64,000 nt of DNA from Robertmurraya korlensis NBRC 107688 (GCF_001591645.1 NZ_BCVH01000002.1:124001-188000), one strand, 5' to 3'. Positions 36,900 through 47,473 are shown, counted from the first letter of the stretch. The notes: generated by a model not told the origin, from the sequence alone. Program-made: numbers and translations.

Positions 36900-38192
36900 C
36901 TAATCTAAAAACTCGAATTCGTAATCCATAAGTCTTACTGTATCACCATTTTTTGCTCCTCTTTCCCTTAACGCTTCATCGACACCCATGCCACGAAGCT
37001 GACGAGCAAATCGTTTGATTGACTCATCTCTAGAAAAGTCTGTCATCTTAAACAATCGTTCCACTGCATGTCCTGAAACAACAAAAGTACCATCAGGTTC
37101 TCTCGTAATAAGGAACTCTGTCTGCTCTGCTTCATGCTTGTAAAGTACGCGGTGAACTCCTGTACTCTCAAGTTCTTCTTCATGAAGTGGAAATTCAGGT
37201 GTTTGTTCGATTTTATCCGCAACCGCGAAAAGTAAATCTCTAAGCCCTTGGCGTGTAATCGCTGATATAGGAAAAACTGGATACTCATCTGTTAATTTCT
37301 CTTTAAAGGATTTTAAGTTATCCTCGGCCTCTGGCATATCCATCTTATTAGCAACGATAATTTGTGGTCGTTCAGTTAATCGTAAATTATATTCCTGTAA
37401 CTCATTATTGATTGTTACGTAATCATCATAAGGGTCTCTTCCCTCTGTTGCAGCCATATCAATCACATGAACAATGACCCTTGTTCTTTCAATATGACGC
37501 AAAAACTGATGACCAAGTCCTACACCCGAGTGAGCTCCTTCAATTAATCCTGGCAGATCTGCCATGACAAAGCTTCTTCCATCATCTGTCTCTACCATTC
37601 CCAGATTCGGAACAATCGTTGTAAAATGATACTCAGCAATCTTTGGCTTTGCGGATGAAACGACAGATAACAAGGTTGATTTACCGACACTAGGGAATCC
37701 AACTAAACCAACGTCAGCTAGGAGTTTAAGTTCGAGAATAACATCCTTTTCCTGTCCTGGTTCACCATGCTCAGATAATTCAGGTGCCGGATTTGCAGGT
37801 GTAGCAAATCGTGAGTTTCCTCGGCCTCCTCGGCCTCCTCGAGCGATAACCGCACGTTGCCCATGCTCAACCAAATCTGCAATGATTTCATTTGTTTCTG
37901 CATCTGTCACAACGGTTCCCGGTGGAACTTTAACTACCATGTCTTTTGAGTTTTTTCCATGCTGATTTTTAGACATCCCATGCTCTCCACGAGGAGCTTT
38001 AAAATGTCGCTGGTATCTAAAATCCATTAACGTACGTAATCCTTCTTCTACTTGAAAAACTACATCTGCGCCTTTACCGCCGTCACCACCAGCTGGTCCA
38101 CCCTTTGGTACATACTTTTCCCGGCGGAAAGCTACCATTCCGTTTCCACCGTCTCCGCCTTTTACATAAATCTTAACCTGATCTACAAACAT
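36900..38192 (-). CDS. obg: Ribosome-associated GTPase ObgE/CgtA
   Basis: Obg is an essential GTPase in 50S assembly and stress signalling, and in Bacillus it is needed for Spo0A activation. The 430-aa protein has the glycine-rich Obg fold ([31 protein letters not shown]), then the G domain with [11 protein letters not shown] (G1, about 165), [20 protein letters not shown] (G3) and NKMDMPE (G4). A C-terminal OCT domain follows from about 350. The ATG at 38192 has GGGAGG 7 nt upstream. It is downstream of spo0B, which gives the known spo0B-obg operon. Confidence 0.98.
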   Translation of the reverse strand: MFVDQVKIYVKGGDGGNGMVAFRREKYVPKGGPAGGDGGKGADVVFQVEEGLRTLMDFRYQRHFKAPRGEHGMSKNQHGKNSKDMVVKVPPGTVVTDAETNEIIADLVEHGQRAVIARGGRGGRGNSRFATPANPAPELSEHGEPGQEKDVILELKLLADVGLVGFPSVGKSTLLSVVSSAKPKIAEYHFTTIVPNLGMVETDDGRSFVMADLPGLIEGAHSGVGLGHQFLRHIERTRVIVHVIDMAATEGRDPYDDYVTINNELQEYNLRLTERPQIIVANKMDMPEAEDNLKSFKEKLTDEYPVFPISAITRQGLRDLLFAVADKIEQTPEFPLHEEELESTGVHRVLYKHEAEQTEFLITREPDGTFVVSGHAVERLFKMTDFSRDESIKRFARQLRGMGVDEALRERGAKNGDTVRLMDYEFEFLD

Positions 38193-38284
38193 CTTTTTTC
38201 CTCCCGTCTGTCCTATGTAGTTGCTCTTACACAAAAGAGCCTGATAGAAGTTGTCATCACATGACGAGAATTGATTGAATCCAA

Positions 38285-38830
38285 TTATTTCTCATATGGT
38301 ACGAGTACCTGTAATGAAAATTCCTTTTCCGAAATTTCATGAACGATTACTTCTATTAATGTTTCTTTGCTTGCGAAAAATGTTTCAAGCTCAATCCTAT
38401 TTTTTATTATTCCTCTAAAATCAAAAAAGAAACAGGTTGAACTTTGTTGTCTTTCAATTGTAATGGATAAATGATTATCTGCAAATTCCTGTACTGTCTG
38501 CTGCAAACACTCGAAAAATGAACTTGTCCAGTTTGAAGCAATCATGTCATTGATCGTAAATTGATTGTCGGTAGACGCCTCGAGAACTTCATAGTCTACC
38601 TGAAAAGAGAAGTTGTTCCAGTTGCAGGTAAGAAGGAGGGCAGCAAACTGTGGTGTATGTAATTGAGAGAGTCGTGCCTCATTTTGTGCTTCTATAACAA
38701 TGTCCTGAATAATCTCATTTACCCTATCGTATTTATGTAAAGACAAATTGCCCTTTATAAGCTGTACTTTATTTAACCAATCGTGACGGGAGTGACTAAG
38801 CAGCTCTACCGTCGTCCAATCCTTTTTCAT
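38285..38830 (-). CDS. spo0B: Sporulation phosphotransferase Spo0B
   Basis: Spo0B relays phosphate from Spo0F to Spo0A. The 181-aa protein has the four-helix-bundle motif [19 protein letters not shown]; the phospho-accepting His is His16, equivalent to His30 of B. subtilis. The C-terminal part is the diverged, ATPase-like fold. The start at 38830 leaves 8 nt after GGAG, whereas the upstream in-frame ATG (38839) is too close. It is operonic with obg. Confidence 0.94.
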   Translation of the reverse strand: MKKDWTTVELLSHSRHDWLNKVQLIKGNLSLHKYDRVNEIIQDIVIEAQNEARLSQLHTPQFAALLLTCNWNNFSFQVDYEVLEASTDNQFTINDMIASNWTSSFFECLQQTVQEFADNHLSITIERQQSSTCFFFDFRGIIKNRIELETFFASKETLIEVIVHEISEKEFSLQVLVPYEK

Positions 38831-38937
38831 GTCATGCACTCCTGTACCAATTCATTATCAGTCAGAAAACTGCTTGTTTTTAGTATAGCAAAAAAGAAAA
38901 CCTTGGTAATAGGTTTCTTCAAAATATATCTTTCGAT

Positions 38938-38972
38938 TAAAAAAACTCTAACCAAAGGGTTAGAGTTTTTTC
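38938..38972 (-). terminator. Terminator after rpmA
   Basis: Perfect arms AACTCTAACC/GGTTAGAGTT with a CTTT loop are followed by seven T on the minus strand. A run of T on the other side could also serve transcription from the right. Confidence 0.93.
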
Positions 38973-38980
38973 TAAAAGAA

Positions 38981-39617
<637 letters not shown>

Positions 39618-39628
39618 CTTAGACCGCC

Positions 39629-39937
39629 TTAAGCGTTGATTTTTTCAATGACAACTTTTGTGTATGGTTGACGATGACCTTGCTTTTTGCGTTGGTTTTT
39701 CTTCGCCTTGTACTTGAAAACAATGATCTTCTTAGCGCGACCTTGCTTTTCAACTTTAGCTGTAACAGTAACACCCTCAACAACTGGGCTTCCTACCTTT
39801 ACGCTTTCTCCACCAACGAATAAAACCTTGTCAAATGTAACAGTTTCGCCTGCTTCAGCGTTTAGCTTTTCGATGTAGATAGTTTGTCCTTCTTCTACCT
39901 TCACTTGCTTTCCGCCTGTTTCAATAATTGCGTACAT
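39629..39937 (-). CDS. rplU: Ribosomal protein L21
   Basis: A 102-aa 50S protein beginning [18 protein letters not shown], with the conserved C-terminal [28 protein letters not shown] lies 6 nt before the ATG at 39937. First gene of the rplU-prp-rpmA operon, with its own promoter and L21 leader. Confidence 0.98.
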   Translation of the reverse strand: MYAIIETGGKQVKVEEGQTIYIEKLNAEAGETVTFDKVLFVGGESVKVGSPVVEGVTVTAKVEKQGRAKKIIVFKYKAKKNQRKKQGHRQPYTKVVIEKINA

Positions 39938-39947
39938 GAACTGCACC

Positions 39948-40044
39948 TCCTTATAAACTAAGACTCGCCATCACAGGCGCTTTTCTATGAAAGACTTACA
40001 ACCTGATCTGCGCGGTTGTAGCACGGGTGCTACAAACATAACAT
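39948..40044 (-). promoter_or_regulatory. L21 leader (ribosomal protein autoregulatory RNA)
   Basis: The minus-strand leader contains a hairpin GTAGCACCCGTGCTAC and a second structured block (AACCGCGCAGATCAGGTTGTAAG, then GCGCCTGTGATGGCG). It matches the L21 leader motif found before rplU in low-GC Gram-positives. It presumably mediates repression by L21. Boundaries are approximate. Confidence 0.82.
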
Positions 40045-40049
40045 AAACG

Positions 40050-40079
40050 ATATTATCATATTTTCTTTGTAATTGTCAA
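40050..40079 (-). promoter_or_regulatory. Sigma-A promoter of rplU-prp-rpmA
   Basis: TTGACA (40074-40079) and an extended -10, TGATAATAT (hexamer 40050-40055), are separated by 18 nt on the minus strand. Confidence 0.82.
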
Positions 40080-40082
40080 TAC

Positions 40083-40108
40083 AAAAAAGCTCACCGCTAG
40101 ATGAGCTT
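40083..40108 (-). terminator. Terminator overlapping the end of rng
   Basis: Arms AAGCTCA/TGAGCTT enclose an 8-nt loop and are followed by T on the minus strand. The rng stop codon lies in the loop. Confidence 0.85.
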
Positions 40109-41545
40109 AGTTATTTTATAGAAAGGTTTGTCATTAGTTTTTATAACAAACTGAAGGGTTACATGGATTAACTCTTCCATTCTTTGAAGATGTTTTCCTT
40201 CCATACCGCAAAAAACACTTTTCACTTCATCCGTTGTTTCAATAGTAACAGCCACGTAATCGGTTCCTCTTAGCTCCCAAAGCTCTCGTTCAAGCTTAAA
40301 GGCAACCGTTTCTGCACTTAACACGCTTCCTGTCCCATCACATACTTTACATTTTTCAGTTAAACCTTCCGATAAAGCTATTTTTGTTTTTTTCCTGGTG
40401 AGCTGCATGATGCCTAGTTGAGTAAACCCAACAATATTTGTACGTTTATGATCCTTTTGCAATGCTCTTTCCAGCCTCTTTTGGACCATTTCTTGATCAC
40501 TTGGATCCTTCATATCAATAAAATCAATAAGAATAATTCCACCAATGTCCCTTATTCTTAATTGACGTGCTATCTCTTCAGCTGCTAGCTCATTTGTTTT
40601 CACGACCGTATCTTGAAGATGATTTTTCCCTGAATACTTCCCCGTATTCACATCTATGATCGTAAGTGCTTCCGTTTCATCAATGACTACATACGCACCG
40701 TTTGACAGCCAAACGACTCGTCTTAATGCTTTTTCAACTGATTCTTCAATCCCGTATGCAGAGAATATATTTTGTTTATCATGATGATAAATAATGTTAC
40801 ACGCTTGACCGTTTGAACCTGCAAGTATTTTTTCCTTCAGGCTGGAATCATCAATCACAATGGTGGCGGAGTCCATCTTTTTTAGTTCTTCTTTAAGCTC
40901 CTTAATAAAATGCTCACTTTCGTGAACAATCATCGGTTTCTTTACCATCTTCAAAGATTTTGTGAGTTCATGATATTGAATTCGTAACTGGTGAAGCTCT
41001 GCTCTAATTTCTTCTCTGTTTGCATCGGTACATGATGTACGAAAGATGAGCCCTTCGTGGTCTTCCTTCAGCTCGTGCCCCATTTGACGCCAGCTTTCTC
41101 TTTGCTGGGCATCCTCAATTTTTCTCGAGACAGCAACATAATAACCATTTGGTAAGTAAACAATATTCTTTCCATTAAGCTCAATAATTCCTGTCAGACG
41201 TGGTCCTTTGTCACCGGTTGCATCTTTTTCCACCTGAACAAATAATCTTTCTCCTTGATGCACAAATGCCCCTATCCCTTTTCTTTCTTTTACGTTCTTC
41301 TCATCTTTTGATGATAAAAACGACACAAGCTTATCTCTATGTAAAAACCCTTGTTTTTCTTCTCCAATGTCAACGAAAGCAGCATGTAACCCTGGCATTA
41401 CCTTTGTTACCGTTCCTATATATATATTACCAACGAGCGACTGCTGCTTTGGTTGTTCAATATACAGCTTCTCAACTTTCTGTTCCTTAAGTATTGCATA
41501 TCGTTTTTCTCTACCTAAATAATTCACAATAATCTTTTCCAACAT
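40097..41545 (-). CDS. rng: Ribonuclease E/G family endoribonuclease
   Basis: A single-strand-specific endoribonuclease for rRNA processing and mRNA decay. The 482-aa protein has an S1 RNA-binding domain near the N-terminus (GNIYIGTVTKVMPGLHAAFVDIG, about 38-125), a sensor and RNase-H-like region, and the metal-binding catalytic segment TIIDVNTGKYSGK and LIDFIDMKD. A zinc-link motif CKVCDGTG is near 405. The length fits RNase G more than RNase E, with no C-terminal scaffold. B. subtilis lacks this family and uses RNase Y and J, so the presence here is a real difference. It is 42 nt downstream of spoIVFB on the same strand. Confidence 0.93.
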   Translation of the reverse strand: MLEKIIVNYLGREKRYAILKEQKVEKLYIEQPKQQSLVGNIYIGTVTKVMPGLHAAFVDIGEEKQGFLHRDKLVSFLSSKDEKNVKERKGIGAFVHQGERLFVQVEKDATGDKGPRLTGIIELNGKNIVYLPNGYYVAVSRKIEDAQQRESWRQMGHELKEDHEGLIFRTSCTDANREEIRAELHQLRIQYHELTKSLKMVKKPMIVHESEHFIKELKEELKKMDSATIVIDDSSLKEKILAGSNGQACNIIYHHDKQNIFSAYGIEESVEKALRRVVWLSNGAYVVIDETEALTIIDVNTGKYSGKNHLQDTVVKTNELAAEEIARQLRIRDIGGIILIDFIDMKDPSDQEMVQKRLERALQKDHKRTNIVGFTQLGIMQLTRKKTKIALSEGLTEKCKVCDGTGSVLSAETVAFKLERELWELRGTDYVAVTIETTDEVKSVFCGMEGKHLQRMEELIHVTLQFVIKTNDKPFYKITKLI

Positions 41546-41587
41546 CTATTCCTCACTTTATCAATACGTCACCTATATTATCATTGT

Positions 41588-42454
41588 TCAATATTGATAA
41601 AGCAAATCCTTCATTCTTGCCATCAAAAGTTTATCAGCAAAGTAAGCATGTAGCACTTCATTTTCATCAAGTAATCTCTTCTCCTGTCCATCATTCTCGA
41701 TAATAATAGGGTGCTTACAGCCTCTTTGAAATCTTTCGAGCACATGAATGATTAGCTCATCTTCTTCAACCTTTAATGGAATAAGGGTTCCGAACGTATC
41801 CTTTTTCCCGTAATAACGCTCCAATAAAAAACGAACAAATACATATCTTCTTTGCTTCCATTCATAATACAATGAAAATAAAAGAAACAAGATAATGATC
41901 CAGACATTTAGATTTAATGGCTCTGTCACCAAAATAATGCCACTAAATAATAATAAAGCAAAGAATGATAGAATAAGCATCTGCCTAAACGCTAGTGGAA
42001 AAGGCTTTTTAATAGAAAGCCATAAAAAAATGAACTTCCCACCATCTAATGGCCAAATAGGAAGCAAATTAAATAAAAATATCATTACATTGTACTGTAG
42101 AAACAGGGAAAATAAATGGTCATCCATTAGTCCGAATTGATGAAGTAAATAGGCAACACCAACAAGCCATATATGTTGAATAGGTCCAGAAAGTACGACG
42201 ATTGCTTCTTCTCTTAATGGCCTGTTCCCGTGTTCATCCATCTCCGCAACCCCACCAAAAGGGAGTAAGGTGATTTTCTTTATTCTCCATGAAAAATAGG
42301 AAGCGGCTGCCCCATGGCCTAGTTCGTGTGTAAAGATAATGATTAAGAGGAGAAGCAGTTCATAAAAGTGACCTGTCACTACAGACAAAGCCACAACAAC
42401 CCACAAAAGGGGATGAATATGAATTTTTGACAAAAGCGCAATCACTTTATTCAA
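41588..42454 (-). CDS. spoIVFB: SpoIVFB, pro-sigma-K processing site-2 protease
   Basis: An intramembrane zinc metalloprotease that cleaves pro-sigma-K in the mother cell. The 288-aa protein has multiple spans, the HELGH motif (His43, Glu44, His47) and the third ligand in LPIWPLDGGK. A C-terminal CBS-like domain follows (DELIIHVLERFQRG). Catalytic residues are complete. The start overlaps spoIVFA by 8 nt, fitting the known operon. BofC, encoded at 25.8 kb, belongs to the same pathway. Confidence 0.95.
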   Translation of the reverse strand: MNKVIALLSKIHIHPLLWVVVALSVVTGHFYELLLLLIIIFTHELGHGAAASYFSWRIKKITLLPFGGVAEMDEHGNRPLREEAIVVLSGPIQHIWLVGVAYLLHQFGLMDDHLFSLFLQYNVMIFLFNLLPIWPLDGGKFIFLWLSIKKPFPLAFRQMLILSFFALLLFSGIILVTEPLNLNVWIIILFLLFSLYYEWKQRRYVFVRFLLERYYGKKDTFGTLIPLKVEEDELIIHVLERFQRGCKHPIIIENDGQEKRLLDENEVLHAYFADKLLMARMKDLLYQY

Positions 42455-43223
42455 CCTGAATCACCTGAAAAGGATCAATAAATTCATTTCCTTCTTTTAA
42501 GGCAAAATAAAAGGAACCTTTTGTGCCATCATCACTATTCATCGCCGTTCCAATTTCCTTTCCTTTTTCGATATACTCATATAAATTCACTGAAATATTA
42601 TCGAGATTTCCATACCAGGTTTCACTTTTATCACTATGCTGGACAATAATCGTTTTTCCAAATCCCTCTTTTATACCCGCAAATTCAACCATACCACCAC
42701 TCATCGCAGTAACGGCCGCGCCTTTAGGTGTTTCAATAGTTACTTTTTGCCCGTCTTCACCAAACTCCTCTAAAATTTTCCCTGATGCAGGAAGGGCATA
42801 AGGCTGCGACTCCTCTGTAGCTTCATCCGTTTCTTGATTAGTGAACGGCAATAGTGCTATCGGTTTCCCAAACTGTTCTTCATACCAATTTGCTACTGTT
42901 GTAAACTGAAAATCCTTTTCCATGTTTATTGACACAAATTCTCTAACACTTTCAAATCTAGCATCATTGTTTCTAAAAATAATTGCTACTAAGAAAACTA
43001 GAATAGTGGATGCTAATATTTTAAAAATGAATACTTCCTTTCGAAAAAGAGGATGCAGTTCTTCTTCTTTCCCACTTTCATATGTGGGAATCCGATCATA
43101 TCCGTGCATTTCTTCCGTTTCCGGCAGCAATAGCCTCGAATGGGCAACGGTCTGTGTAAGCCTGTCCCTCTCCCTTTTTCGCTTTGCAATACGTTTACGA
43201 ATATCATCCGGTCTTGACCTCAT
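42447..43223 (-). CDS. spoIVFA: SpoIVFA, inhibitor/scaffold of SpoIVFB
   Basis: SpoIVFA holds SpoIVFB inactive in the outer forespore membrane until SpoIVB cleaves it. The 258-aa protein has a charged cytoplasmic N-terminus (DDIRKRIAKRKRERDRL), one membrane span (about 68-86, FIFKILASTILVFLVAIIF) and a C-terminal LytM/M23-like fold. The zinc motif there is degenerate (GSFYFALKE in place of HxH), so it is not expected to be a peptidase. A sigma-E-like promoter lies upstream. Confidence 0.93.
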   Translation of the reverse strand: MRSRPDDIRKRIAKRKRERDRLTQTVAHSRLLLPETEEMHGYDRIPTYESGKEEELHPLFRKEVFIFKILASTILVFLVAIIFRNNDARFESVREFVSINMEKDFQFTTVANWYEEQFGKPIALLPFTNQETDEATEESQPYALPASGKILEEFGEDGQKVTIETPKGAAVTAMSGGMVEFAGIKEGFGKTIIVQHSDKSETWYGNLDNISVNLYEYIEKGKEIGTAMNSDDGTKGSFYFALKEGNEFIDPFQVIQVE

Positions 43224-43257
43224 GGTTTCCCCACCAATCCTTTTAACGTTTTGTACA

Positions 43258-43287
43258 AGTTTATGTACAAAAGGACAAACCTATGAC
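43258..43287 (-). promoter_or_regulatory. Probable sigma-E promoter of spoIVFAB
   Basis: On the minus strand GTCATAG (43281-43287), 15 nt, CATAAACT (43258-43265) resembles the sigma-E pattern, and the operon is known to be mother-cell expressed. Consensus match is good at -10, moderate at -35. Confidence 0.55.
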
Positions 43288-43316
43288 AAGACAATTTTTA
43301 TCCAAGCCATGAACCA

Positions 43317-43344
43317 AATAAAAAAACCGAGAATAATCTCGGTT
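43317..43344 (-). terminator. Terminator after minD
   Basis: Arms AACCGAGA/TCTCGGTT with a short loop are followed by seven T on the minus strand, immediately after the minD stop. Confidence 0.92.
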
Positions 43345-44148
43345 CTACTTAACTCCAAAAAACTTTTTAATTTTTGTAAATACACCTTTATCTCCATCAT
43401 CAAGCTGTTGAAGTGGTATGGATTCTCCCAATATTCGGCGTGCGATATTTCGGTAGGCAATCGACGCTTTTGAATTAGGATTAAGAGCAATTGGCTCTCC
43501 ATGATTAGAAGCCTTGATGACTTCATCATCATCTGCCACAATTCCAATTAGATCAATAGATAGATGTGCTGTGATTTCGTCTACATCAAGCATATCTCCA
43601 TTTTTCATCATATGACTGCGGATTCGATTAATAACTAGCTTTGGTGCTTCCACATTTTCTTCCTTTTCTAGAAGACCAATAATCCTGTCAGCATCCCTTA
43701 CAGCCGATACTTCAGGTGTAGTCACAACAATAGCTTTATCCGCACCCGCAACTGCATTTTTGTAACCTTGCTCAATACCTGCTGGACAGTCAATTATGAT
43801 ATAATCATAGTCCTGTTTTAAATTATTAATTAACGTTTTCATTTGTTCAGGTTGAACAGCCGTTTTATCACTCGTTTGTGCCGCTGGAAGCAAGTACAGT
43901 AGGTCGTCAAATCTCTTATCCTTCACTAACGCTTGATGAATCTTACAGCGTCCTTCCACGACGTCCACTAAATCGTAAATGATACGGTTTTCTAGCCCCA
44001 TCACCACGTCTAAGTTTCTCAGTCCGATATCTGTATCAACAAGGCAGACACGCTTCCCTTGTAAGGCTAGAGCTGTTCCAATATTTGCAGAAGTAGTCGT
44101 TTTGCCTACTCCACCTTTTCCTGAAGTTACAACAATGGCTTGTCCCAT
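43345..44148 (-). CDS. minD: Septum site-determining ATPase MinD
   Basis: MinD is a membrane-associated ParA-type ATPase that positions MinC at the poles. The 267-aa protein has the deviant Walker A VTSGKGGVGKTTT, VDTDIGLRNLD, IIDCPAGIEQG and a C-terminal amphipathic helix (GVFTKIKKFFGVK) for membrane binding. It follows minC by 1 nt; minE is absent, as expected in Bacilli with DivIVA/MinJ. Confidence 0.98.
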   Translation of the reverse strand: MGQAIVVTSGKGGVGKTTTSANIGTALALQGKRVCLVDTDIGLRNLDVVMGLENRIIYDLVDVVEGRCKIHQALVKDKRFDDLLYLLPAAQTSDKTAVQPEQMKTLINNLKQDYDYIIIDCPAGIEQGYKNAVAGADKAIVVTTPEVSAVRDADRIIGLLEKEENVEAPKLVINRIRSHMMKNGDMLDVDEITAHLSIDLIGIVADDDEVIKASNHGEPIALNPNSKASIAYRNIARRILGESIPLQQLDDGDKGVFTKIKKFFGVK

Positions 44149-44149
44149 T

Positions 44150-44830
44150 TTAGCGTCCCCCTTCCAGCTTGGTTAAGTTTGGTCTTAGCTGTGATAATAC
44201 TTGCAATCTATCAATAATAATATGATCGGTTTCATCGATATAGGCACATTCCATTTCCCGCTTCTCCTTGTCAGTTGTATAATCTGGAGCACGGTTAATG
44301 CAATGACTTATTCTAATTTGTGAAGGATTCATTACTGAAGCCACAACCACTGCTTCTGAGTTTCCATAACATCCTGCGTGAGCAATTCCCTTTAATGCTC
44401 CCATGATAAAGATATTACCACCCGCTCGAACTGTACCGCCAGGATTCACATCTCCCACTAAGAGCAAATCACCTGGGGTTTCTAATACCTGACCCGAACG
44501 GATGACTCTAGCTACTGGGACAATCTCGTTTGCTGATATTGCCAGCTCAGCTTCTTCCTTTGTCATGACATTTGATTGAATTAATTCCACGACTAAATTC
44601 TTTTTTTGGCGAATTAAATTTTTAATTTCTTCTTGCTGTTCTTCTGTTAAGTAGCGGTTCCCCACTTGAACTCTAACTGATATTAAAGGTCGATCTTTAT
44701 TAGCTAACGAATTTTCGGTTAATTTGGAATCTAATTCCTTCTTTAATTCTTCATAGGAGCATAGATCGTCTAAGTGTAGCGTTAGACCATCCTTTGTTCC
44801 TTTTATTAGCACGTTTTGTGTCTTTTTCAT
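44150..44830 (-). CDS. minC: Septum formation inhibitor MinC
   Basis: MinC blocks FtsZ polymerisation away from midcell. The 226-aa protein has an N-terminal FtsZ-interacting domain (about residues 1-100) and a C-terminal beta-helix ([20 protein letters not shown], then [15 protein letters not shown]) that binds MinD. Operon with minD. An AGGTGA ribosome site precedes the ATG. Confidence 0.97.
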   Translation of the reverse strand: MKKTQNVLIKGTKDGLTLHLDDLCSYEELKKELDSKLTENSLANKDRPLISVRVQVGNRYLTEEQQEEIKNLIRQKKNLVVELIQSNVMTKEEAELAISANEIVPVARVIRSGQVLETPGDLLLVGDVNPGGTVRAGGNIFIMGALKGIAHAGCYGNSEAVVVASVMNPSQIRISHCINRAPDYTTDKEKREMECAYIDETDHIIIDRLQVLSQLRPNLTKLEGGR

Positions 44831-44973
44831 GTTAAGTTGGTCACCTCAATAGAAATGCATCCCTCGATGATAAGCAAAAATAAGAAAAGCTCATTACGAA
44901 ATAAGCTGTAGTATATCTGTATATTAATTCGACCTAAAGCCCCAGAAATCCTTTTTAAAAAGGAACGAATTTT

Positions 44974-45492
44974 TTATTCATTCCTCAGTTCTTCTGCATA
45001 TTTTTCAAACTGACGCTTTAAAGGAAAAGAAACCAGAATAGTAAATGCTAGATTTAAAAGTAACGTTGGATACAGCCTCTCCTGTAAAAAAGTTTGAAAC
45101 TCCATTTCTGTTACCTTCAATAAGAAGTTTAACTCATATACACCAAGCTCTAGCAAAATGATGCCAACCATAGAAGTCAAAGCAACTACGACAAGATGAT
45201 TATGTATCAGCTGCATCGTCTTCGAAACAAAATAAGCAATGAGTGGATACAAAAAGAAATAGATTCCAATCACTTCTGTATAAACGATATCAAAGAGCAG
45301 TCCAAAAATAGCCGCATGAATGATCCCCTGTTTCTTTCCTCCATAAACCGTTAAAAACAAGAGAACTACTAAAAGAAAATGAGGAACGATGATGCGGTCA
45401 CTATTAAAAAGCTGTGGAGAAAAAAGCTCGACAAACAAGCTTTCTAGTATGAAAAAAAACAAAATAAAAACAGGAAGAAGGAGTTTTTTCAC
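44974..45492 (-). CDS. mreD: Rod-shape-determining protein MreD
   Basis: A 172-aa membrane protein with five or six hydrophobic helices, part of the elongasome with MreB, MreC and RodA. Sequence features are the generic MreD ones: VYGGKKQGIIHAAIFGLLFDI and IGIYFFLYPLIAYFVSK. The start overlaps the mreC stop by 4 nt (ATGA). It is last in mreBCD. Confidence 0.94.
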   Translation of the reverse strand: MKKLLLPVFILFFFILESLFVELFSPQLFNSDRIIVPHFLLVVLLFLTVYGGKKQGIIHAAIFGLLFDIVYTEVIGIYFFLYPLIAYFVSKTMQLIHNHLVVVALTSMVGIILLELGVYELNFLLKVTEMEFQTFLQERLYPTLLLNLAFTILVSFPLKRQFEKYAEELRNE

Positions 45493-46370
45493 AATTCCTC
45501 CTCCTCTTCACTAGAAATATCACTTAAATCGGGTGTATTTGTCTTAACAGTCACGACCATAACGTGGCGAATATCATAAAAATCAGCACCTGGCTCTATA
45601 TAAGCTGTTTGATTTAATCCAAACTCGTCTGGAACGACTTCAACCACTTTTCCAACAGGTAAATCCTTTGGAAAAACCCCACCAAGTCCTGAAGTAGTAA
45701 CAATTTGATCTTTCTCTATTTTCGCATCATATGGAAGCCTCTTTAGCTTAAGAAGTTTCCTTTCCTCATCATATCCCTCAATGGTCCCGTAAGTTTCGGT
45801 TTCGCCAATAATTTTTGCTGAAATTCGATTCGTTGGGTCATTTGCACTTAATAGCTGTATGGTCGAGGTAAATTGGCTTATACTTTTTACCTTTCCTATT
45901 AGACCATTCGCTGTGATAACGGCCATATTTTGTTGGATACCGTCTTGTTTTCCTTTATTAATAACAAGTAATTCATGCCATCGTTCAGGATTCCTACCAA
46001 CAACAATTGCCTGAACCGGATCAAATGCGCTTAAATCTTCCTTGTTATCAAGGATTTCTCGTAGTTCTTTATTTTCTTTGGCTAATGTTTGAACATCCAC
46101 CTCAAGCTGAACTAACTCATCCAATCGAGCCTTCAGTTCCTTGTTCTCTTCATATGTATTTTGCAAGTCTTTTACATTCTCAAAAAAACCTGCTACATAA
46201 TTGGCAGGACGAGATAAGGCAGATTGGACCCATCCTGTGGTGTCTTTAATAAATTGCTCTGGCCATGTTAACTTCTCTCGCTCTCTTATTGAAAAACCGA
46301 TTAATGCCACGAGAATAATGATGCTAACTAATAAAATGATAAGGCGTTTATTTGATAAAAATTGTGGCAT
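45489..46370 (-). CDS. mreC: Rod-shape-determining protein MreC
   Basis: A 293-aa bitopic protein of the cell-wall elongation complex. It has a short cytoplasmic tail, one span (about 9-26, LIILLVSIIILVALIGFS), a coiled coil (about 62-105, LQNTYEENKELKARLDELV) and two beta-barrel domains with VVGRNPERWHELLVINKG and VTTSGLGGVFPKDLPVG. It is 80 nt downstream of mreB with a hairpin in the gap, and overlaps mreD by 4 nt. Confidence 0.97.
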   Translation of the reverse strand: MPQFLSNKRLIILLVSIIILVALIGFSIREREKLTWPEQFIKDTTGWVQSALSRPANYVAGFFENVKDLQNTYEENKELKARLDELVQLEVDVQTLAKENKELREILDNKEDLSAFDPVQAIVVGRNPERWHELLVINKGKQDGIQQNMAVITANGLIGKVKSISQFTSTIQLLSANDPTNRISAKIIGETETYGTIEGYDEERKLLKLKRLPYDAKIEKDQIVTTSGLGGVFPKDLPVGKVVEVVPDEFGLNQTAYIEPGADFYDIRHVMVVTVKTNTPDLSDISSEEEEEL

Positions 46371-46411
46371 TTCTTACACCTCAAGTGAAAATATTTTCCC
46401 ACACAGGGGTA

Positions 46412-46439
46412 TTCCCTCACTCCTAATGGAGAGAGGGAA
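46412..46439 (-). repeat. Intercistronic hairpin between mreB and mreC
   Basis: Arms TTCCCTCTCTCC and GGAGTGAGGGAA (one T-T mismatch) enclose an ATTA loop, with no T run. It may stabilise mreB mRNA or attenuate read-through to mreC. Confidence 0.6.
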
Positions 46440-46450
46440 ACAAAGTTTGC

Positions 46451-47473
46451 TTATCTTGTTTCAGAAGCTTTATTTTTAAAAAGGTGAATATGGTCAAGAG
46501 CCTTTCCTGTTCCAATTGCCACACAATCAAGTGGATTTTCGGCAATTAGAACTGGCATATTGGTTTCTTCACTAATTACTCGGTCTAAATTGCGAAGGAG
46601 CGCTCCGCCGCCCGTAAGAACGATACCACGATCCATAATATCTGCAGCTAGTTCTGGCGGTGTTTTTTCCAATGTAACTTTAACAGCATCAACGATTGCA
46701 TATACTGTATCATGTAAAGCTTTCGAGATTTCTTCTGCTCTTATTTCAATCGTTTTCGGAAGTCCAGTTAACAAATCACGTCCACGAATTTCCATATTTT
46801 CAATACCTTCAGGATCTCCGGCACTTCCTATTTCCACCTTAATCGTTTCTGCTGTACGATCACCGATCAGAAGATTGTATGTTTTGCGAATATAATTAAT
46901 AATCGCATCATCCATTTCATCACCGGCAATGCGAATCGATTGACTTGTCACAATCCCACCTAATGAGATGATAGCAACTTCCGTTGTCCCGCCTCCGATA
47001 TCAACAACCATACTTCCGGTAGGCTCCCAAACAGGAAGATTCGCACCTATTGCAGCGGCAAACGGTTCTTCTATCGGGTATGCATCCCTAGCACCTGCTT
47101 GACGAGTTGCATCAATTACAGCTCTTTGTTCTACAGCCGTTATTCCTGATGGTACGCAAACCATTACATACGGTTTGCCTGAAAAGAAACCTTTACTTTT
47201 GTTTGCCTGATTTATGTAATATTTCATCATGGTTGCAGTCGTCTCATAATCAGCAATGACACCATCTTTCATTGGTCGAAGAGCGACCACATTACCAGGT
47301 GTACGACCGATCATGTTTTTTGCATCGTTACCTACTGCTACGATATGTTTTGTATCTGTTTGTAGCGCAACAACGGAAGGCTCTCTTACAACAATCCCTT
47401 TTCCTTTCACATACACAAGCGTATTTGCCGTCCCTAAATCAATTCCAAGATCTCTTGTTCCTATTCCAAACAT
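46451..47473 (-). CDS. mreB: Rod-shape-determining actin homologue MreB
   Basis: MreB is an actin-like ATPase that guides lateral wall synthesis. The 340-aa protein has the phosphate-1 loop [13 protein letters not shown], phosphate-2 [14 protein letters not shown] (about 157), the adenosine motif [15 protein letters not shown] and [19 protein letters not shown] site precedes the ATG at 47473. It heads mreBCD and lies downstream of radC. Confidence 0.98.
   Translation of the reverse strand: MFGIGTRDLGIDLGTANTLVYVKGKGIVVREPSVVALQTDTKHIVAVGNDAKNMIGRTPGNVVALRPMKDGVIADYETTATMMKYYINQANKSKGFFSGKPYVMVCVPSGITAVEQRAVIDATRQAGARDAYPIEEPFAAAIGANLPVWEPTGSMVVDIGGGTTEVAIISLGGIVTSQSIRIAGDEMDDAIINYIRKTYNLLIGDRTAETIKVEIGSAGDPEGIENMEIRGRDLLTGLPKTIEIRAEEISKALHDTVYAIVDAVKVTLEKTPPELAADIMDRGIVLTGGGALLRNLDRVISEETNMPVLIAENPLDCVAIGTGKALDHIHLFKNKASETR

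Noticed and set aside
43281-43547. 88-aa minus-strand ORF at the end of minD
   Set aside because: It is an out-of-frame shadow of minD and its terminator.
44925-44973. TCCTTTTTAAAAAGGA palindrome between minC and mreD as a terminator
   Set aside because: The stem is almost all A/T and no T run follows on the minus strand; too weak to call.
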